DNA of 38,768 nt from Prevotella sp. (lineage in GTDB: Bacteria > Bacteroidota > Bacteroidia > Bacteroidales > Bacteroidaceae): positions 1 through 38,768 of the forward strand of contig JAILEG010000003.1 in assembly GCA_024688365.1 (NCBI GenBank). Direction: 5' to 3'. This document shows, piece after piece, positions 1 through 8,039 of this stretch (position 1 is its first letter; every line of letters starts with the position of its first letter). Under the pieces are notes generated by a model. The model saw only the letters and a program-made list of their open reading frames with translations, did no database searches and was not told the origin of the DNA. A program made the position numbers and the translations under genes.

Positions 1-2
1 AG

Positions 3-41
3 GTGAAGAAAAGAATGAATGATTTGCTGCGGAAGGAGTGA
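3..41 (+). CDS. Possible 3' end of a gene entering from the left edge
   Basis: Frame 3 is open from the window edge and reads VKKRMNDLLRKE before TGA at 39-41. The charged ending is plausible for a protein C-terminus. Only 12 codons are visible, so neither a function nor the reality of the gene can be established. The next gene starts about 110 bases downstream on the same strand. Confidence 0.22.
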   Translation: MKKRMNDLLRKE

Positions 42-151
42 GAAATGTCTGGATGAGACACATTGCCGTAACAGTTTACCTATTAATATTATGGTTTGAA
101 ACAACGGTCCACCAGACCAATCCACATCAAAGACAACGACAAACAAGACAA

Positions 152-709
152 ATGAAGAATATGAAAAGAAATGTATGGATAGCCCTTGCCACCACAGTGG
201 CAGCTCTGACACTTGACAGCTGCGGGACACAACAGCAAGCAACGCAGCCCGCTACCGCCACCCCTACACCAGTAGAAACCGTCACATCCGTCACCCCACA
301 GGCTGATGTCATCAGCATCGCCGAGGCCCTGGATGTGTTCCAGAATCCGGAGAAGGCGGCTGCAACAACTAAGAAGTATGGCTACAAGCTGAAGACAAAC
401 TATGAGGTGTATCGGCTGGATAAGTTCTCGAAGATGTACTACAAGAACTGCCGGCTGGCCAAGCTGCTCACCGCTGAAAAGTATGAGGACTACCCCAAGC
501 CGCTGCGGAAAGGCACATCCAGTTACATCGCCTTCAAGGACGGTGCCATCATCATTGCCGTATTCAACCAGACGGCCTATGAAAACCTCGTCGCGCAGGT
601 GAAAGCTGCTGGCTTCACGCTTGACATGCCGGGCAGCGAGGACATCTATACGAACGGCACACGCACCATCGCCTGCTATAAGGACGGGAAGAGCGTGAGG
701 ATTCAGTAA
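152..709 (+). CDS. Putative lipoprotein of unknown function
   Basis: About 185 aa if translation starts at 152, or 182 aa from the ATG at 161. The frame is open from 38, but only from 152 does the N-terminus look like an export signal: basic MKNMKRN, then a hydrophobic stretch ending in LDSC. That is lipobox-like, although Asp at -2 is atypical. After the Cys comes a low-complexity linker rich in Thr, Pro, Gln and Ala (about residues 25-50), then a folded-looking domain rich in Tyr and Lys (about 52-185). I recognise no family. The likely location is a membrane-anchored periplasmic or surface protein. A perfect 13-bp hairpin lies about 90 bases after the stop. A 209-aa reverse-strand frame across the same stretch lacks protein-like character and is treated as a shadow. 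Confidence 0.7.
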   Translation: MKNMKRNVWIALATTVAALTLDSCGTQQQATQPATATPTPVETVTSVTPQADVISIAEALDVFQNPEKAAATTKKYGYKLKTNYEVYRLDKFSKMYYKNCRLAKLLTAEKYEDYPKPLRKGTSSYIAFKDGAIIIAVFNQTAYENLVAQVKAAGFTLDMPGSEDIYTNGTRTIACYKDGKSVRIQ

Positions 710-795
710 GAGTCTCATCCCCCACCCCCCACAGGAGGACTACCATTTCTCATCTGCGGTCAGTCCACTTCACATGCACCGCAGGGCAAACCTAA

Positions 796-827
796 AAGAG
801 GGAAAGTACAGCACTACTTTCCCTCTT
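796..827 (+). terminator. Perfect 13-bp hairpin, probable terminator
   Basis: AAGAGGGAAAGTA (796-808) pairs perfectly with TACTTTCCCTCTT (815-827) around a 6-nt loop. It lies downstream of the lipoprotein gene. On the minus strand the stem is followed by a few T residues, so it could act in both directions. Confidence 0.65.
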
Positions 828-881
828 CGTTCATATAATTCCGTTGCTCCATGTAACAGACTTCATCGCCCAATATACAAG

Positions 882-934
882 AAAAAAATGTATCAGAACA
901 ATCAGCCATCAAGATAACTAACCGTTCTGACACA
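882..934 (-). terminator. Probable metG terminator
   Basis: Read on the minus strand, an 11-bp stem (924-934 with 889-899, one G-U pair) closes a 24-nt loop. It is followed by seven T residues (882-888). It lies about 65 bases past the metG stop. The large loop makes it less certain than a compact hairpin. Confidence 0.5.
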
Positions 935-999
935 CCTTATATCATGTCTCAGCCTACCCTCCTTGGGAAGGGGGCAGAGACAGTTTCCCTGCAAGACAC

Positions 1000-3063
1000 T
1001 TATCCCACCTGGCTTCCTGGCTTCACCTCACCCATCGTGGTCGTCACGGTGAGAGACCCATCGAAGTTGACGGCAGAGAGAATCATACCCTGGCTCTCAA
1101 TGCCCATCATCTTGCGTGGTGCGAAGTTGGCAACGAAGAGGACATCCTTGCCCGTCAGCTGCTCCGGCTCATAGTAAGCCGCAATGCCACTGAGGATGGT
1201 GCGCTCCTTGCCAGAGCCATCATCAATGGTGAACTGAAGGAGCTTCTTGCTCTTCTTCACTTTCTCACACCTGATGATATGCCCCACCCGGATATCAAGC
1301 TTCTCAAAGTCATCAAACGGAATCTCAGCCTTTACCGGCTCAGCCTTATAGCTGGCCGCCTCATTGGCCTTCCTGGTCTCCTCCAGCTTGCTGAGCTGAG
1401 CATCAATGGCCTCATCCTCTATCTTCTCGAAGAGCAGTTCCGGCTCGGCCAGCTGCTTGCCCGCAGGGAGCAGGTCGGTGCTGCCAAGCTCACTCCAGTC
1501 ATACTCTGTCATGTTGATAAGCCCACGCAGCTTCCTGCTGCTGAACGGGAGAAACGGCTCAAAGGCAATACTGAGGTTGGCAACCAGCTGGAGAGAGATG
1601 TTGAGGATGGTCTCCACCCGCTTCGGATCAGTCTTCCACACCTTCCAAGGCTCGCACTCGGTGATGTACTTATTGCCGATGCGGGCAAGGTTCATGGCCT
1701 CCTTCTGCGCCTCACGGAACTTGAACACGTCAAGATAAGCCTCAACCTTCTCCTTCACATCCTGGAACTCATGGATGGTCTGGCGGTCAACATCCAGTAG
1801 CTCGCCGCAAGCCGGCACAATGCCGTTCCAGTATTTCTTGGTCAGCTGCAGAGCCCGGTTGACGAAGTTGCCGTACACTGCGACCAGCTCTGAGTTGTTG
1901 CGCTCCTGGAAATCCTTCCAGGTGAAGTTGTTGTCCTTGGTCTCCGGCGCATTGGCGGTCAGCACATAGCGCAGCACATCCTGCTTCCCCTCGAAGTCGC
2001 GGAGGTACTCATGCAGCCATACCGCCCAGTTGCGGCTGGTTGATATCTTGTCATTCTCAAGGTTGAGGAACTCATTTGCCGGGACATTGTCAGGCAGGAT
2101 ATAGTCGCCATGCGCCTTCAGCATCGTTGGGAAGATGAGACAGTGGAAGACAATGTTGTCCTTCCCGATGAAGTGGACCAGCCGGGTCTCCGGATCTTTC
2201 CACCACTTCTCCCATGAGCCGAAACGCTCCGGGTCACGGTCGCACAGCTCCTTGGTGTTGGAGATATAGCCGATGGGCGCATCGAACCAGACGTACAGCA
2301 CCTTCCCGTCAGCTCCCTCCACAGGCACAGGGATACCCCAGTCCAGGTCACGGGTCATGGCACGTGGCTGCAGATCCATGTCGAGCCAGCTCTTGCACTG
2401 CCCGTACACGTTCGGACGCCACTCCTTGTGCCCTTCCAGGATCCAATTCTTCAGCCACTCCTGATAGTTGTTCAGCGGGAGATACCAGTTCTTTGTCTTC
2501 CTCACAACAGGCTTCGAGCCAGAGATGGTTGAGTGTGGATTCTTCAGCTCCATAGGGCTGAGGTCGCTTCCGCACTTCTCACACTGGTCACCATAGGCAT
2601 TCGGGTTGCCACAGTGAGGACACTCGCCCATGATGTAACGGTCAGCAAGGAACTGGTGAGCCTCCTCGTCATAGTACTGCTCACTCTCCTGCTCAACGAG
2701 CTTGCCGTCATCATAGAGCTTACGGAAGAAGTCGGATGCCAGCTTGCTGTGCGTGTCACTCGTCGTGCGGCTGTAGACATCGAACGAGATGCCGAACTCC
2801 TCAAATGAGTCCTTGATCATCTTGTAGTAACGGTCGCAGACATCCTGCGGCGTGATGCCCTCCTTCTTGGCACGCAGCGTGATGGGCACACCATGCTCGT
2901 CACTTCCGCCGATGAAGACCACCTCCTGCTTCTTCAGGCGGAGATAGCGCACGTAGATGTCGGCAGGCACATACACACCAGCAAGGTGCCCGATATGCAC
3001 ACCACCATTGGCATACGGCAGAGCGGCCGTCACGGTAGTGCGCTTGAATTTCTTATCTTCCAT
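1000..3063 (-). CDS. metG: Methionyl-tRNA synthetase with C-terminal tRNA-binding domain
   Basis: Charges tRNA-Met with methionine in the cytoplasm. About 687 aa. The Rossmann catalytic domain carries HIGH at residues 23-26. A four-cysteine zinc knuckle (CPHCG...CEKCG) follows at roughly 145-165. The second signature loop is KISTS at about 338 in place of KMSKS, a common variant in this type of MetRS. After the anticodon-binding helical domain, the last ~110 residues ([13 protein letters not shown] onward) form an EMAP/Trbp111-like OB-fold tRNA-binding domain. I chose the ATG at 3063 over the in-frame codon at 3093 because a -7 box lies at 3091-3098, so the longer start would not be transcribed. 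It is transcribed alone, divergent from kup. Confidence 0.96.
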   Translation of the reverse strand: MEDKKFKRTTVTAALPYANGGVHIGHLAGVYVPADIYVRYLRLKKQEVVFIGGSDEHGVPITLRAKKEGITPQDVCDRYYKMIKDSFEEFGISFDVYSRTTSDTHSKLASDFFRKLYDDGKLVEQESEQYYDEEAHQFLADRYIMGECPHCGNPNAYGDQCEKCGSDLSPMELKNPHSTISGSKPVVRKTKNWYLPLNNYQEWLKNWILEGHKEWRPNVYGQCKSWLDMDLQPRAMTRDLDWGIPVPVEGADGKVLYVWFDAPIGYISNTKELCDRDPERFGSWEKWWKDPETRLVHFIGKDNIVFHCLIFPTMLKAHGDYILPDNVPANEFLNLENDKISTSRNWAVWLHEYLRDFEGKQDVLRYVLTANAPETKDNNFTWKDFQERNNSELVAVYGNFVNRALQLTKKYWNGIVPACGELLDVDRQTIHEFQDVKEKVEAYLDVFKFREAQKEAMNLARIGNKYITECEPWKVWKTDPKRVETILNISLQLVANLSIAFEPFLPFSSRKLRGLINMTEYDWSELGSTDLLPAGKQLAEPELLFEKIEDEAIDAQLSKLEETRKANEAASYKAEPVKAEIPFDDFEKLDIRVGHIIRCEKVKKSKKLLQFTIDDGSGKERTILSGIAAYYEPEQLTGKDVLFVANFAPRKMMGIESQGMILSAVNFDGSLTVTTTMGEVKPGSQVG

Positions 3064-3090
3064 ATATGCTTGATTGTTATTTGTTTGCTG

Positions 3091-3121
3091 CAAAGTTACT
3101 ACTTTTCCATTAAACTTCCAA
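3091..3121 (-). promoter_or_regulatory. metG promoter, Bacteroidales type
   Basis: On the minus strand TAACTTTG (3091-3098) matches the TAnnTTTG -7 consensus. TTG at 3119-3121 lies 20 bases upstream in the -33 position. Expected transcription start is near 3084, giving a leader of about 20 nt. Confidence 0.65.
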
Positions 3122-3222
3122 TCCTTCAGGAGAAAAAGCCATCACGTGCCTCAAAAACGGGAAAAGGTTGAACCGGCAAGAAAAAACCATCATAAGATTA
3201 GCATACTCTCATTGCCTTTCAG

Positions 3223-3230
3223 TACCTTTG
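3223..3230 (+). promoter_or_regulatory. kup promoter -7 box
   Basis: TACCTTTG fits TAnnTTTG and lies 30 bases before the kup ATG. No clear TTTG is seen at the -33 position. Confidence 0.55.
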
Positions 3231-3260
3231 CACCGTTCTTTTATTTAAGGCAAACTGATT

Positions 3261-5258
3261 ATGGTATTGGATAACAGCAGCAAAGGCTCCACGCATCACA
3301 GGCTCAGCCTGATGGGTGTCATTGTGACATTAGGTATTGTTTTCGGCGACATCGGCACGTCTCCGCTCTATGTTATGAAGGCCATCGTCAGGGCCGGCGA
3401 GACGGTCAATGCCGAGTATATCACCGGGGCCGTGTCATGTATCATCTGGACACTGACGTTGCAGACTACTGTCAAATATGTCCTGATAGCCCTCCGGGCT
3501 GACAATAAGGGAGAAGGGGGCATACTCGCCCTCTACGCCCTGATACGGCGACACAGCCGGAAGTGGCTCTACCTGCTTGCCATCATAGGGGCCAGCACGC
3601 TGGTCGCCGATGGGGTCATCACCCCATCAATCACCGTCCTGTCCGCCATTGAGGGGCTGCGTGCCTATGAGCCCTCCACCCCCGTGGTGCCTATCGCCCT
3701 CTGCATCATCACCGTGCTTTTCTTCATCCAGCAATACGGGACAAACACCATTGGAAAGCTCTTCGGTCCTCTGATGCTGATATGGTTCACCCTGTTGGGC
3801 ATATTGGGCGGGATGCACATCGGCGACTACCTGCCCATCCTGCGTGCCTTCAACCCCTGGCATGCCATACAGCTACTTACCCACAGTCCTGAGTGGTTTC
3901 TCATTCTCGGTGCCGTATTCCTCTGCACCACAGGTGCCGAGGCCCTCTACTCTGACCTCGGTCACTGCGGAGCCAACAACATACGGGTAAGCTGGGCATT
4001 TGTCAAGACCACACTCATCCTGAACTATCTCGGACAGGGTGCATGGATCATCTCCCATACTGACAGCCTTATGCCAGGTCAGAACCCCTTCTATGCCATC
4101 ATGCCTCACAGCATCCTCTTCTTCGGCATAGCCATGGCTACTATTGCCGCCGTCATAGCCAGCCAGGCCCTCATCAGCGGTTCGTTCACCATCTTCAGTG
4201 AGGCGATGAACCTGAGCTTCTGGCCACGGCAGAAAATAAAGTATCCCACTGATGTCAAGGGACAGCTCTACATACCCTTTGTCAACTCATCCCTCTTTGT
4301 TCTCTGCGTGGTCGTGATCCTCTTCTTCCAGAACTCAGAGAACATGGAGGCGGCCTACGGACTGTCAATCACCATCACCATGCTCATGACAACGCTGCTG
4401 CTCTGCGCCTTTCTCCGTCAGCGGAGACTGAAACGATGGATGGTCCTGCTGTTCCTCGCAGGCTTTGCCGGACTGGAAAGCATCTTCTTCATTGCCAACA
4501 TGGCGAAGTTCGTGCATGGAGGATGGGTGACGATGCTGCTGGCAGGAGTGATGGTCACGGTGATGTACGTGTGGTACAATGCCACGACCATCCGCAACGC
4601 ACAGGTTGACGTGCGTGACGTGCGCGACTTCTTTGGTGTCATCTCGGATATCAAGGCCGACAGTACAATCCCCAAGTTCGCAACCAACATTGTCTATCTG
4701 AGTAAGCTCTCCGGCACGTACGAGATAGAGCAGAAGATACTCTACTCCATCATCTACAAGCATCCCATGCGGGCTGACCACTATTTCCTCCTGCACATTG
4801 ACTACCAGGACGACCCTTCCACGCTGGCCTATGAGGCCACGACCCTTATCCCTGACACGCTCTACCGCATCAACCTCAAGCTGGGATTCCGCGTACAGCC
4901 TCACATCAACCGATACTTCAGGCAAGTCATAGAGGACTTGGTGGCCAGCAAGGAGTTCTCCATTAGCTCCACCTACCCCTCATTGGTAAAGAACAACATC
5001 CCAGGCAACTTCATCTTCGTAATGATCAACCGGCTCTATGCCGCCTTCAGCACCTTCTCAGCAAGAGAACGTGTCATCATGAATGCCTACGAGTGGATTG
5101 ACCGCCTGAAACTGAGCATGGCACGCTCATTAGGGCTGAACACGAGCAACGTACTCATTGAGAACGTCCCCTTGGTCGTGGCTTCCCGCAGAAAAAACGC
5201 CCCTTCCACCCCGACGAGAGTGGAGAGGCTGATGAAAGAGGAGGAAGAGGAGGCATAG
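3261..5258 (+). CDS. kup: KUP-family potassium uptake permease
   Basis: Inner-membrane K+ uptake protein of the KUP/HAK/KT family, probably a K+/H+ symporter. 665 aa, close to the family's usual 620-690. The N-terminal hallmark GDIGTSPLY is at residues 29-37, followed by about twelve hydrophobic segments to roughly residue 440. A cytoplasmic C-terminal domain of about 200 residues follows, as is typical. The tail is short and very acidic (KEEEEEA). The ATG at 3261 follows a -7 box by 30 bases. It is monocistronic: metG diverges on its left, and the starch operon converges on its right across about 420 non-coding bases. Confidence 0.95.
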   Translation: MVLDNSSKGSTHHRLSLMGVIVTLGIVFGDIGTSPLYVMKAIVRAGETVNAEYITGAVSCIIWTLTLQTTVKYVLIALRADNKGEGGILALYALIRRHSRKWLYLLAIIGASTLVADGVITPSITVLSAIEGLRAYEPSTPVVPIALCIITVLFFIQQYGTNTIGKLFGPLMLIWFTLLGILGGMHIGDYLPILRAFNPWHAIQLLTHSPEWFLILGAVFLCTTGAEALYSDLGHCGANNIRVSWAFVKTTLILNYLGQGAWIISHTDSLMPGQNPFYAIMPHSILFFGIAMATIAAVIASQALISGSFTIFSEAMNLSFWPRQKIKYPTDVKGQLYIPFVNSSLFVLCVVVILFFQNSENMEAAYGLSITITMLMTTLLLCAFLRQRRLKRWMVLLFLAGFAGLESIFFIANMAKFVHGGWVTMLLAGVMVTVMYVWYNATTIRNAQVDVRDVRDFFGVISDIKADSTIPKFATNIVYLSKLSGTYEIEQKILYSIIYKHPMRADHYFLLHIDYQDDPSTLAYEATTLIPDTLYRINLKLGFRVQPHINRYFRQVIEDLVASKEFSISSTYPSLVKNNIPGNFIFVMINRLYAAFSTFSARERVIMNAYEWIDRLKLSMARSLGLNTSNVLIENVPLVVASRRKNAPSTPTRVERLMKEEEEEA

Positions 5259-5488
5259 GAGATAATGGCGGATGGACTCCCTCCTTCACACGGCTGCATC
5301 CCCGCCGCCCCATAAGCAGACAGCAAGGAACTGCCGGGGGTAAGGGCCAGCGTCCAAGGACCAGAGTTCCAGGAGTCAGCAAGCAGCCGTCACCAAAGCC
5401 CGGCCCTGCCTTTTCATGACAGTACTCCCGGACAGGTACCAGCGTAATTCCTGACCTGTCACTCCAATCCTCTGTGCCTGATTACCCC

Positions 5489-5552
5489 AGTACTTCACGT
5501 GGAGTATTCAGATACTTTTCCTGCAATACACGAATACTCCACGTAAAGTACA
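5489..5552. repeat. Array of three 20-bp near-palindromic units, 22-bp period
   Basis: Units start at 5489, 5511 and 5533: AGTACTTCACGTGGAGTATT, GATACTTTTCCTGCAATACA and AATACTCCACGTAAAGTACA, separated by 2-bp spacers. The first and third also form a 20-bp inverted repeat with one mismatch (5490-5509 with 5532-5551). The same unit and the same period recur at 19079-19164. The approximate consensus is ARTACTtCACGTgcAgTAYT, itself an imperfect palindrome centred on CACGTG. Confidence 0.8.
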
Positions 5553-5593
5553 GCCTGACAGGTGTCAGCTTCCTCCCGATGGGGTGAGAGACC

Positions 5594-5635
5594 AAAAAGA
5601 AAGAGGACACCCCGAAATCACTTCGGAGCGCCCTC
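5594..5635 (-). terminator. Terminator of the starch operon
   Basis: On the minus strand a 14-bp stem (5622-5635 with 5603-5616, three G-U wobbles, 5-nt loop) is followed by a T-rich tract (5594-5602). It lies about 40 bases after the stop of the CBM26-array gene. Confidence 0.75.
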
Positions 5636-5676
5636 AAAAAGAATCTAACGATTATTATTCTGAAGCAAAAATGCGA

Positions 5677-7950
5677 TTACCTCACCAGCACTTTCCTGCC
5701 ATTGCAGATGTAAAGTCCCCTCCGCACGGGCTTCACAACACGCTGTCCGCTGATGGTGTACCATACCTGTGGCTCTGAGTCACCAGCCTCCACACTGTCA
5801 ATGGCTGTAACAGGATTGTTGGGATTGATGGGGCTCAGGGCAGGCTTCGGCACAATGAAGTCGATGCTCAGCATCGTGTAGTAACCACCATTGTAGAACG
5901 GAAGCCCATCAGCTGTCTGCCGGCGGCTTTCTCCCTCACTGCCATTACTGAAGATGATGTTCGTTGCCTTGTTGGCGACCGTCGTAGCCCACTTGTAGAC
6001 CTTCAGTCCGTCCTCCGTCTCGCCCACGCTCTCCAGCTTCTTGCCCGGCCATGCCGGTGTGACGTCAACATATCCCTCACTGGCAGTCGTATTGTAGGCA
6101 TAGGCATAGACTTCTGTCCAGTCAGCAGGAGCAGCGAAGTAAGCATACTGTCCATCCTTCTGGTACTTCAGGTAAGTCGTATCGACAAGGGCGGTGTCAA
6201 GTCTCTGACTGTAGAGCTGGTTGATGACACCCGTCACATTGGTAGCCCGTGTGCCGCCATCATAGATGAAGTACTGGTCGGAGGTGATGTCCGTGATGTC
6301 TCCCGTCTGGTTGAAGTTCTCCTTCTCAGTCACCTTCCCGTTGTTGATGACAAGGCTGACGCTCTTGATGTCGAATGCGCGCTGATACCAGTCATGCCCG
6401 TCCTTTGCTGTAAGCTCACTTGCGGTGTCCATCAGCTCACCTGGCCACTCAGCATTGGTTCTCACCGTGCCATTGGCATCCCAGGCATGAATGAAAGGCA
6501 CACCGCCATCCATCTGGACAAAAATCTTCACGTCACCACTCTCTACAGGCTGATCCCCGCTCATCGTCACGTCCTGCCCCTTATAGGTAAGGGAGTCGGC
6601 CACGGCGTGGCCAAGACCATCATAGGTGATGAATACGTCATGGGCAATATTCTCCACAGTGGCGGCTGTAGGGTCAACATCCTCCTGGTTGTTGGCAGGC
6701 AGCTGGTGAAGGATGACGCTGACCGTGTCAATCTGGAACTCCTCCAGATACCACTCCTTATTGTCAGCAGTGACATACTTCTGTGCATTCATCTTCTTAC
6801 CTGGGTAGCCGCCCACGATATTCTCCCGAATCTTATTGTAGGCATAGAGATAAGGAACAGTTGTAGCGTTCACATAAACCTTGACCATGTGCTGTTCGAC
6901 AGGCTTGGCACTGGACACATAGGTTGTCGTCACGTCTTTGACGCTACTGGCCCCATCATAGATATAATAGACGGAATCAGCACCAAACTTGGTGATGTTG
7001 CCCGTCTGGGGACCGTTCTGCCCCATCGTGAAGAGCAGTCCCTCCGGACGGATGGAAAACCTGCGCACGGCCCAGGTCTTGCCATCCGGTGTCGTTGCTG
7101 TCTCTAATGCAGAGAGCTTATCGCCCGCCCACTTGTTGGTCAGGTCCTTTCCATCAGCATAAGCGTAGACATATGCATCCTCCGGCCCCTGGGCAAAGAC
7201 GGTGAAGACATAGTTCACCGGCTCCGTACCTGCGGTGTCGTCCAGCAGGGCAGCATAGTCGTCAGTGACAACAGTCGCTGCTGATGTACCGTCATAAGTA
7301 AGGAAGATGACACTGTCAGTCAGGTTCTCGATATTATCCGTCTGTGTGACGTTCTCATGCTTCGCATCTCCGCCATCATTCAGGATGACGCTCAGTCCGC
7401 CTTTCACCGTGACGCTCATCTTATACCAGTCCTTATCGCCCACCTTCACCGTGGGGCCTGTCATCTGTGTGCCAGGCCACTTTCCGGTAAGGTCAGCCTG
7501 TCCGAATCCCCATGTGTAGAGATAAGGAGCCACATCGGCAGTTGTGTTGACATAGACCCATGCCCTGTGAGGCTTCACCGTATCAGGGTTCAGAGCTGCT
7601 GCATACTGCTCTGTGACATCCGTAGCCATCGCTGTGCCATCGTACTCATAGAAGGACGAGCGGGACACACCCTTGATGTCACCAGTCTGGCCACCCTTGC
7701 CATTGTTGAAGATGATGTTCAGCGGAGATGTGGTAAAGGTTTTCTTATACCAGGGCTTACCACCGACCTCAACCAGATCAGCCTCAGTGAACGTGTAACC
7801 CGGCCATTTGCCAACCACCTCCTTACCTGCGCCATCCCAGGCATAGACGTTCGGCGCGGCCTGTGCGCTGACATAGATGTCGAGACTCCCCTGAGCCATA
7901 GCCAACAGAGGAGCCAGCATGAACATAAATAGTGTAATGAACTTTTTCAT
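5677..7950 (-). CDS. Secreted six-module CBM26-like starch-binding protein
   Basis: 757 aa with a signal peptide ending near AMAQ (residue 20) and no lipobox Cys. The mature protein is six tandem ~100-residue modules, beginning near residues 22, 130, 245, 355, 475 and 600. Each has the CBM26 pattern: a Y-Y/W-aromatic strand, WPG or a variant (KWPG, KWAG, GYPG, EWPG), a conserved W/Y before the next strand, a hydrophobic-NNG segment, QTGDI, then YDG. No catalytic domain is present, so the likely job is binding starch at the surface or outside the cell for its two amylase neighbours. The tail WYTISGQ...GLYICNGRKVLVR resembles the tails of the other secreted proteins here. It is last in the operon, 89 bases after the second amylase. 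I considered SusE/SusF, but those are lipoproteins with different modules. Confidence 0.85.
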   Translation of the reverse strand: MKKFITLFMFMLAPLLAMAQGSLDIYVSAQAAPNVYAWDGAGKEVVGKWPGYTFTEADLVEVGGKPWYKKTFTTSPLNIIFNNGKGGQTGDIKGVSRSSFYEYDGTAMATDVTEQYAAALNPDTVKPHRAWVYVNTTADVAPYLYTWGFGQADLTGKWPGTQMTGPTVKVGDKDWYKMSVTVKGGLSVILNDGGDAKHENVTQTDNIENLTDSVIFLTYDGTSAATVVTDDYAALLDDTAGTEPVNYVFTVFAQGPEDAYVYAYADGKDLTNKWAGDKLSALETATTPDGKTWAVRRFSIRPEGLLFTMGQNGPQTGNITKFGADSVYYIYDGASSVKDVTTTYVSSAKPVEQHMVKVYVNATTVPYLYAYNKIRENIVGGYPGKKMNAQKYVTADNKEWYLEEFQIDTVSVILHQLPANNQEDVDPTAATVENIAHDVFITYDGLGHAVADSLTYKGQDVTMSGDQPVESGDVKIFVQMDGGVPFIHAWDANGTVRTNAEWPGELMDTASELTAKDGHDWYQRAFDIKSVSLVINNGKVTEKENFNQTGDITDITSDQYFIYDGGTRATNVTGVINQLYSQRLDTALVDTTYLKYQKDGQYAYFAAPADWTEVYAYAYNTTASEGYVDVTPAWPGKKLESVGETEDGLKVYKWATTVANKATNIIFSNGSEGESRRQTADGLPFYNGGYYTMLSIDFIVPKPALSPINPNNPVTAIDSVEAGDSEPQVWYTISGQRVVKPVRRGLYICNGRKVLVR

Positions 7951-8039
7951 TTGAAAACAATTTAAAGAAACGAAACCTTATTTGAGCGATACAGGAAAGG
8001 AGCGGCATCCGCCTGATCCGCTCCTTCCGCCGTACCGTT

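Larger units (their letters stand above)
5259..5676. other. 418-bp convergent intergenic region
   Basis: No convincing gene. From left to right it holds GC-rich unique sequence, a GACAGGT/ACCTGTC stem-loop (5431-5437 with 5454-5460), the 22-bp-period array at 5489-5552, a CTGACA-GG-TGTCAG palindrome (5555-5568) and the minus-strand terminator of the starch operon. No obvious intrinsic terminator for kup was found. Confidence 0.6.

Noticed and set aside
89..718. 209-aa reverse-strand frame over the lipoprotein gene
   Set aside because: Composition is unlike a folded protein, there is no promoter, and the plus-strand frame has a signal peptide and terminator.
1000..3063. KISTS instead of KMSKS in MetRS as a defective motif
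   Set aside because: The catalytic Lys and the surrounding pattern are kept; this variant is normal in this MetRS type.
3064..3093. Ten-residue N-terminal extension of MetRS
   Set aside because: The extension would start within the promoter -7 box at 3091-3098.
6394..7932. Plus-strand frames opposite the CBM26-array gene
   Set aside because: They mirror the repeated modules and lack signal or domain features.
5677..7950. SusE/SusF identity for the module-array protein
   Set aside because: There is no lipobox, the modules match CBM26, and no SusC/D genes are adjacent.
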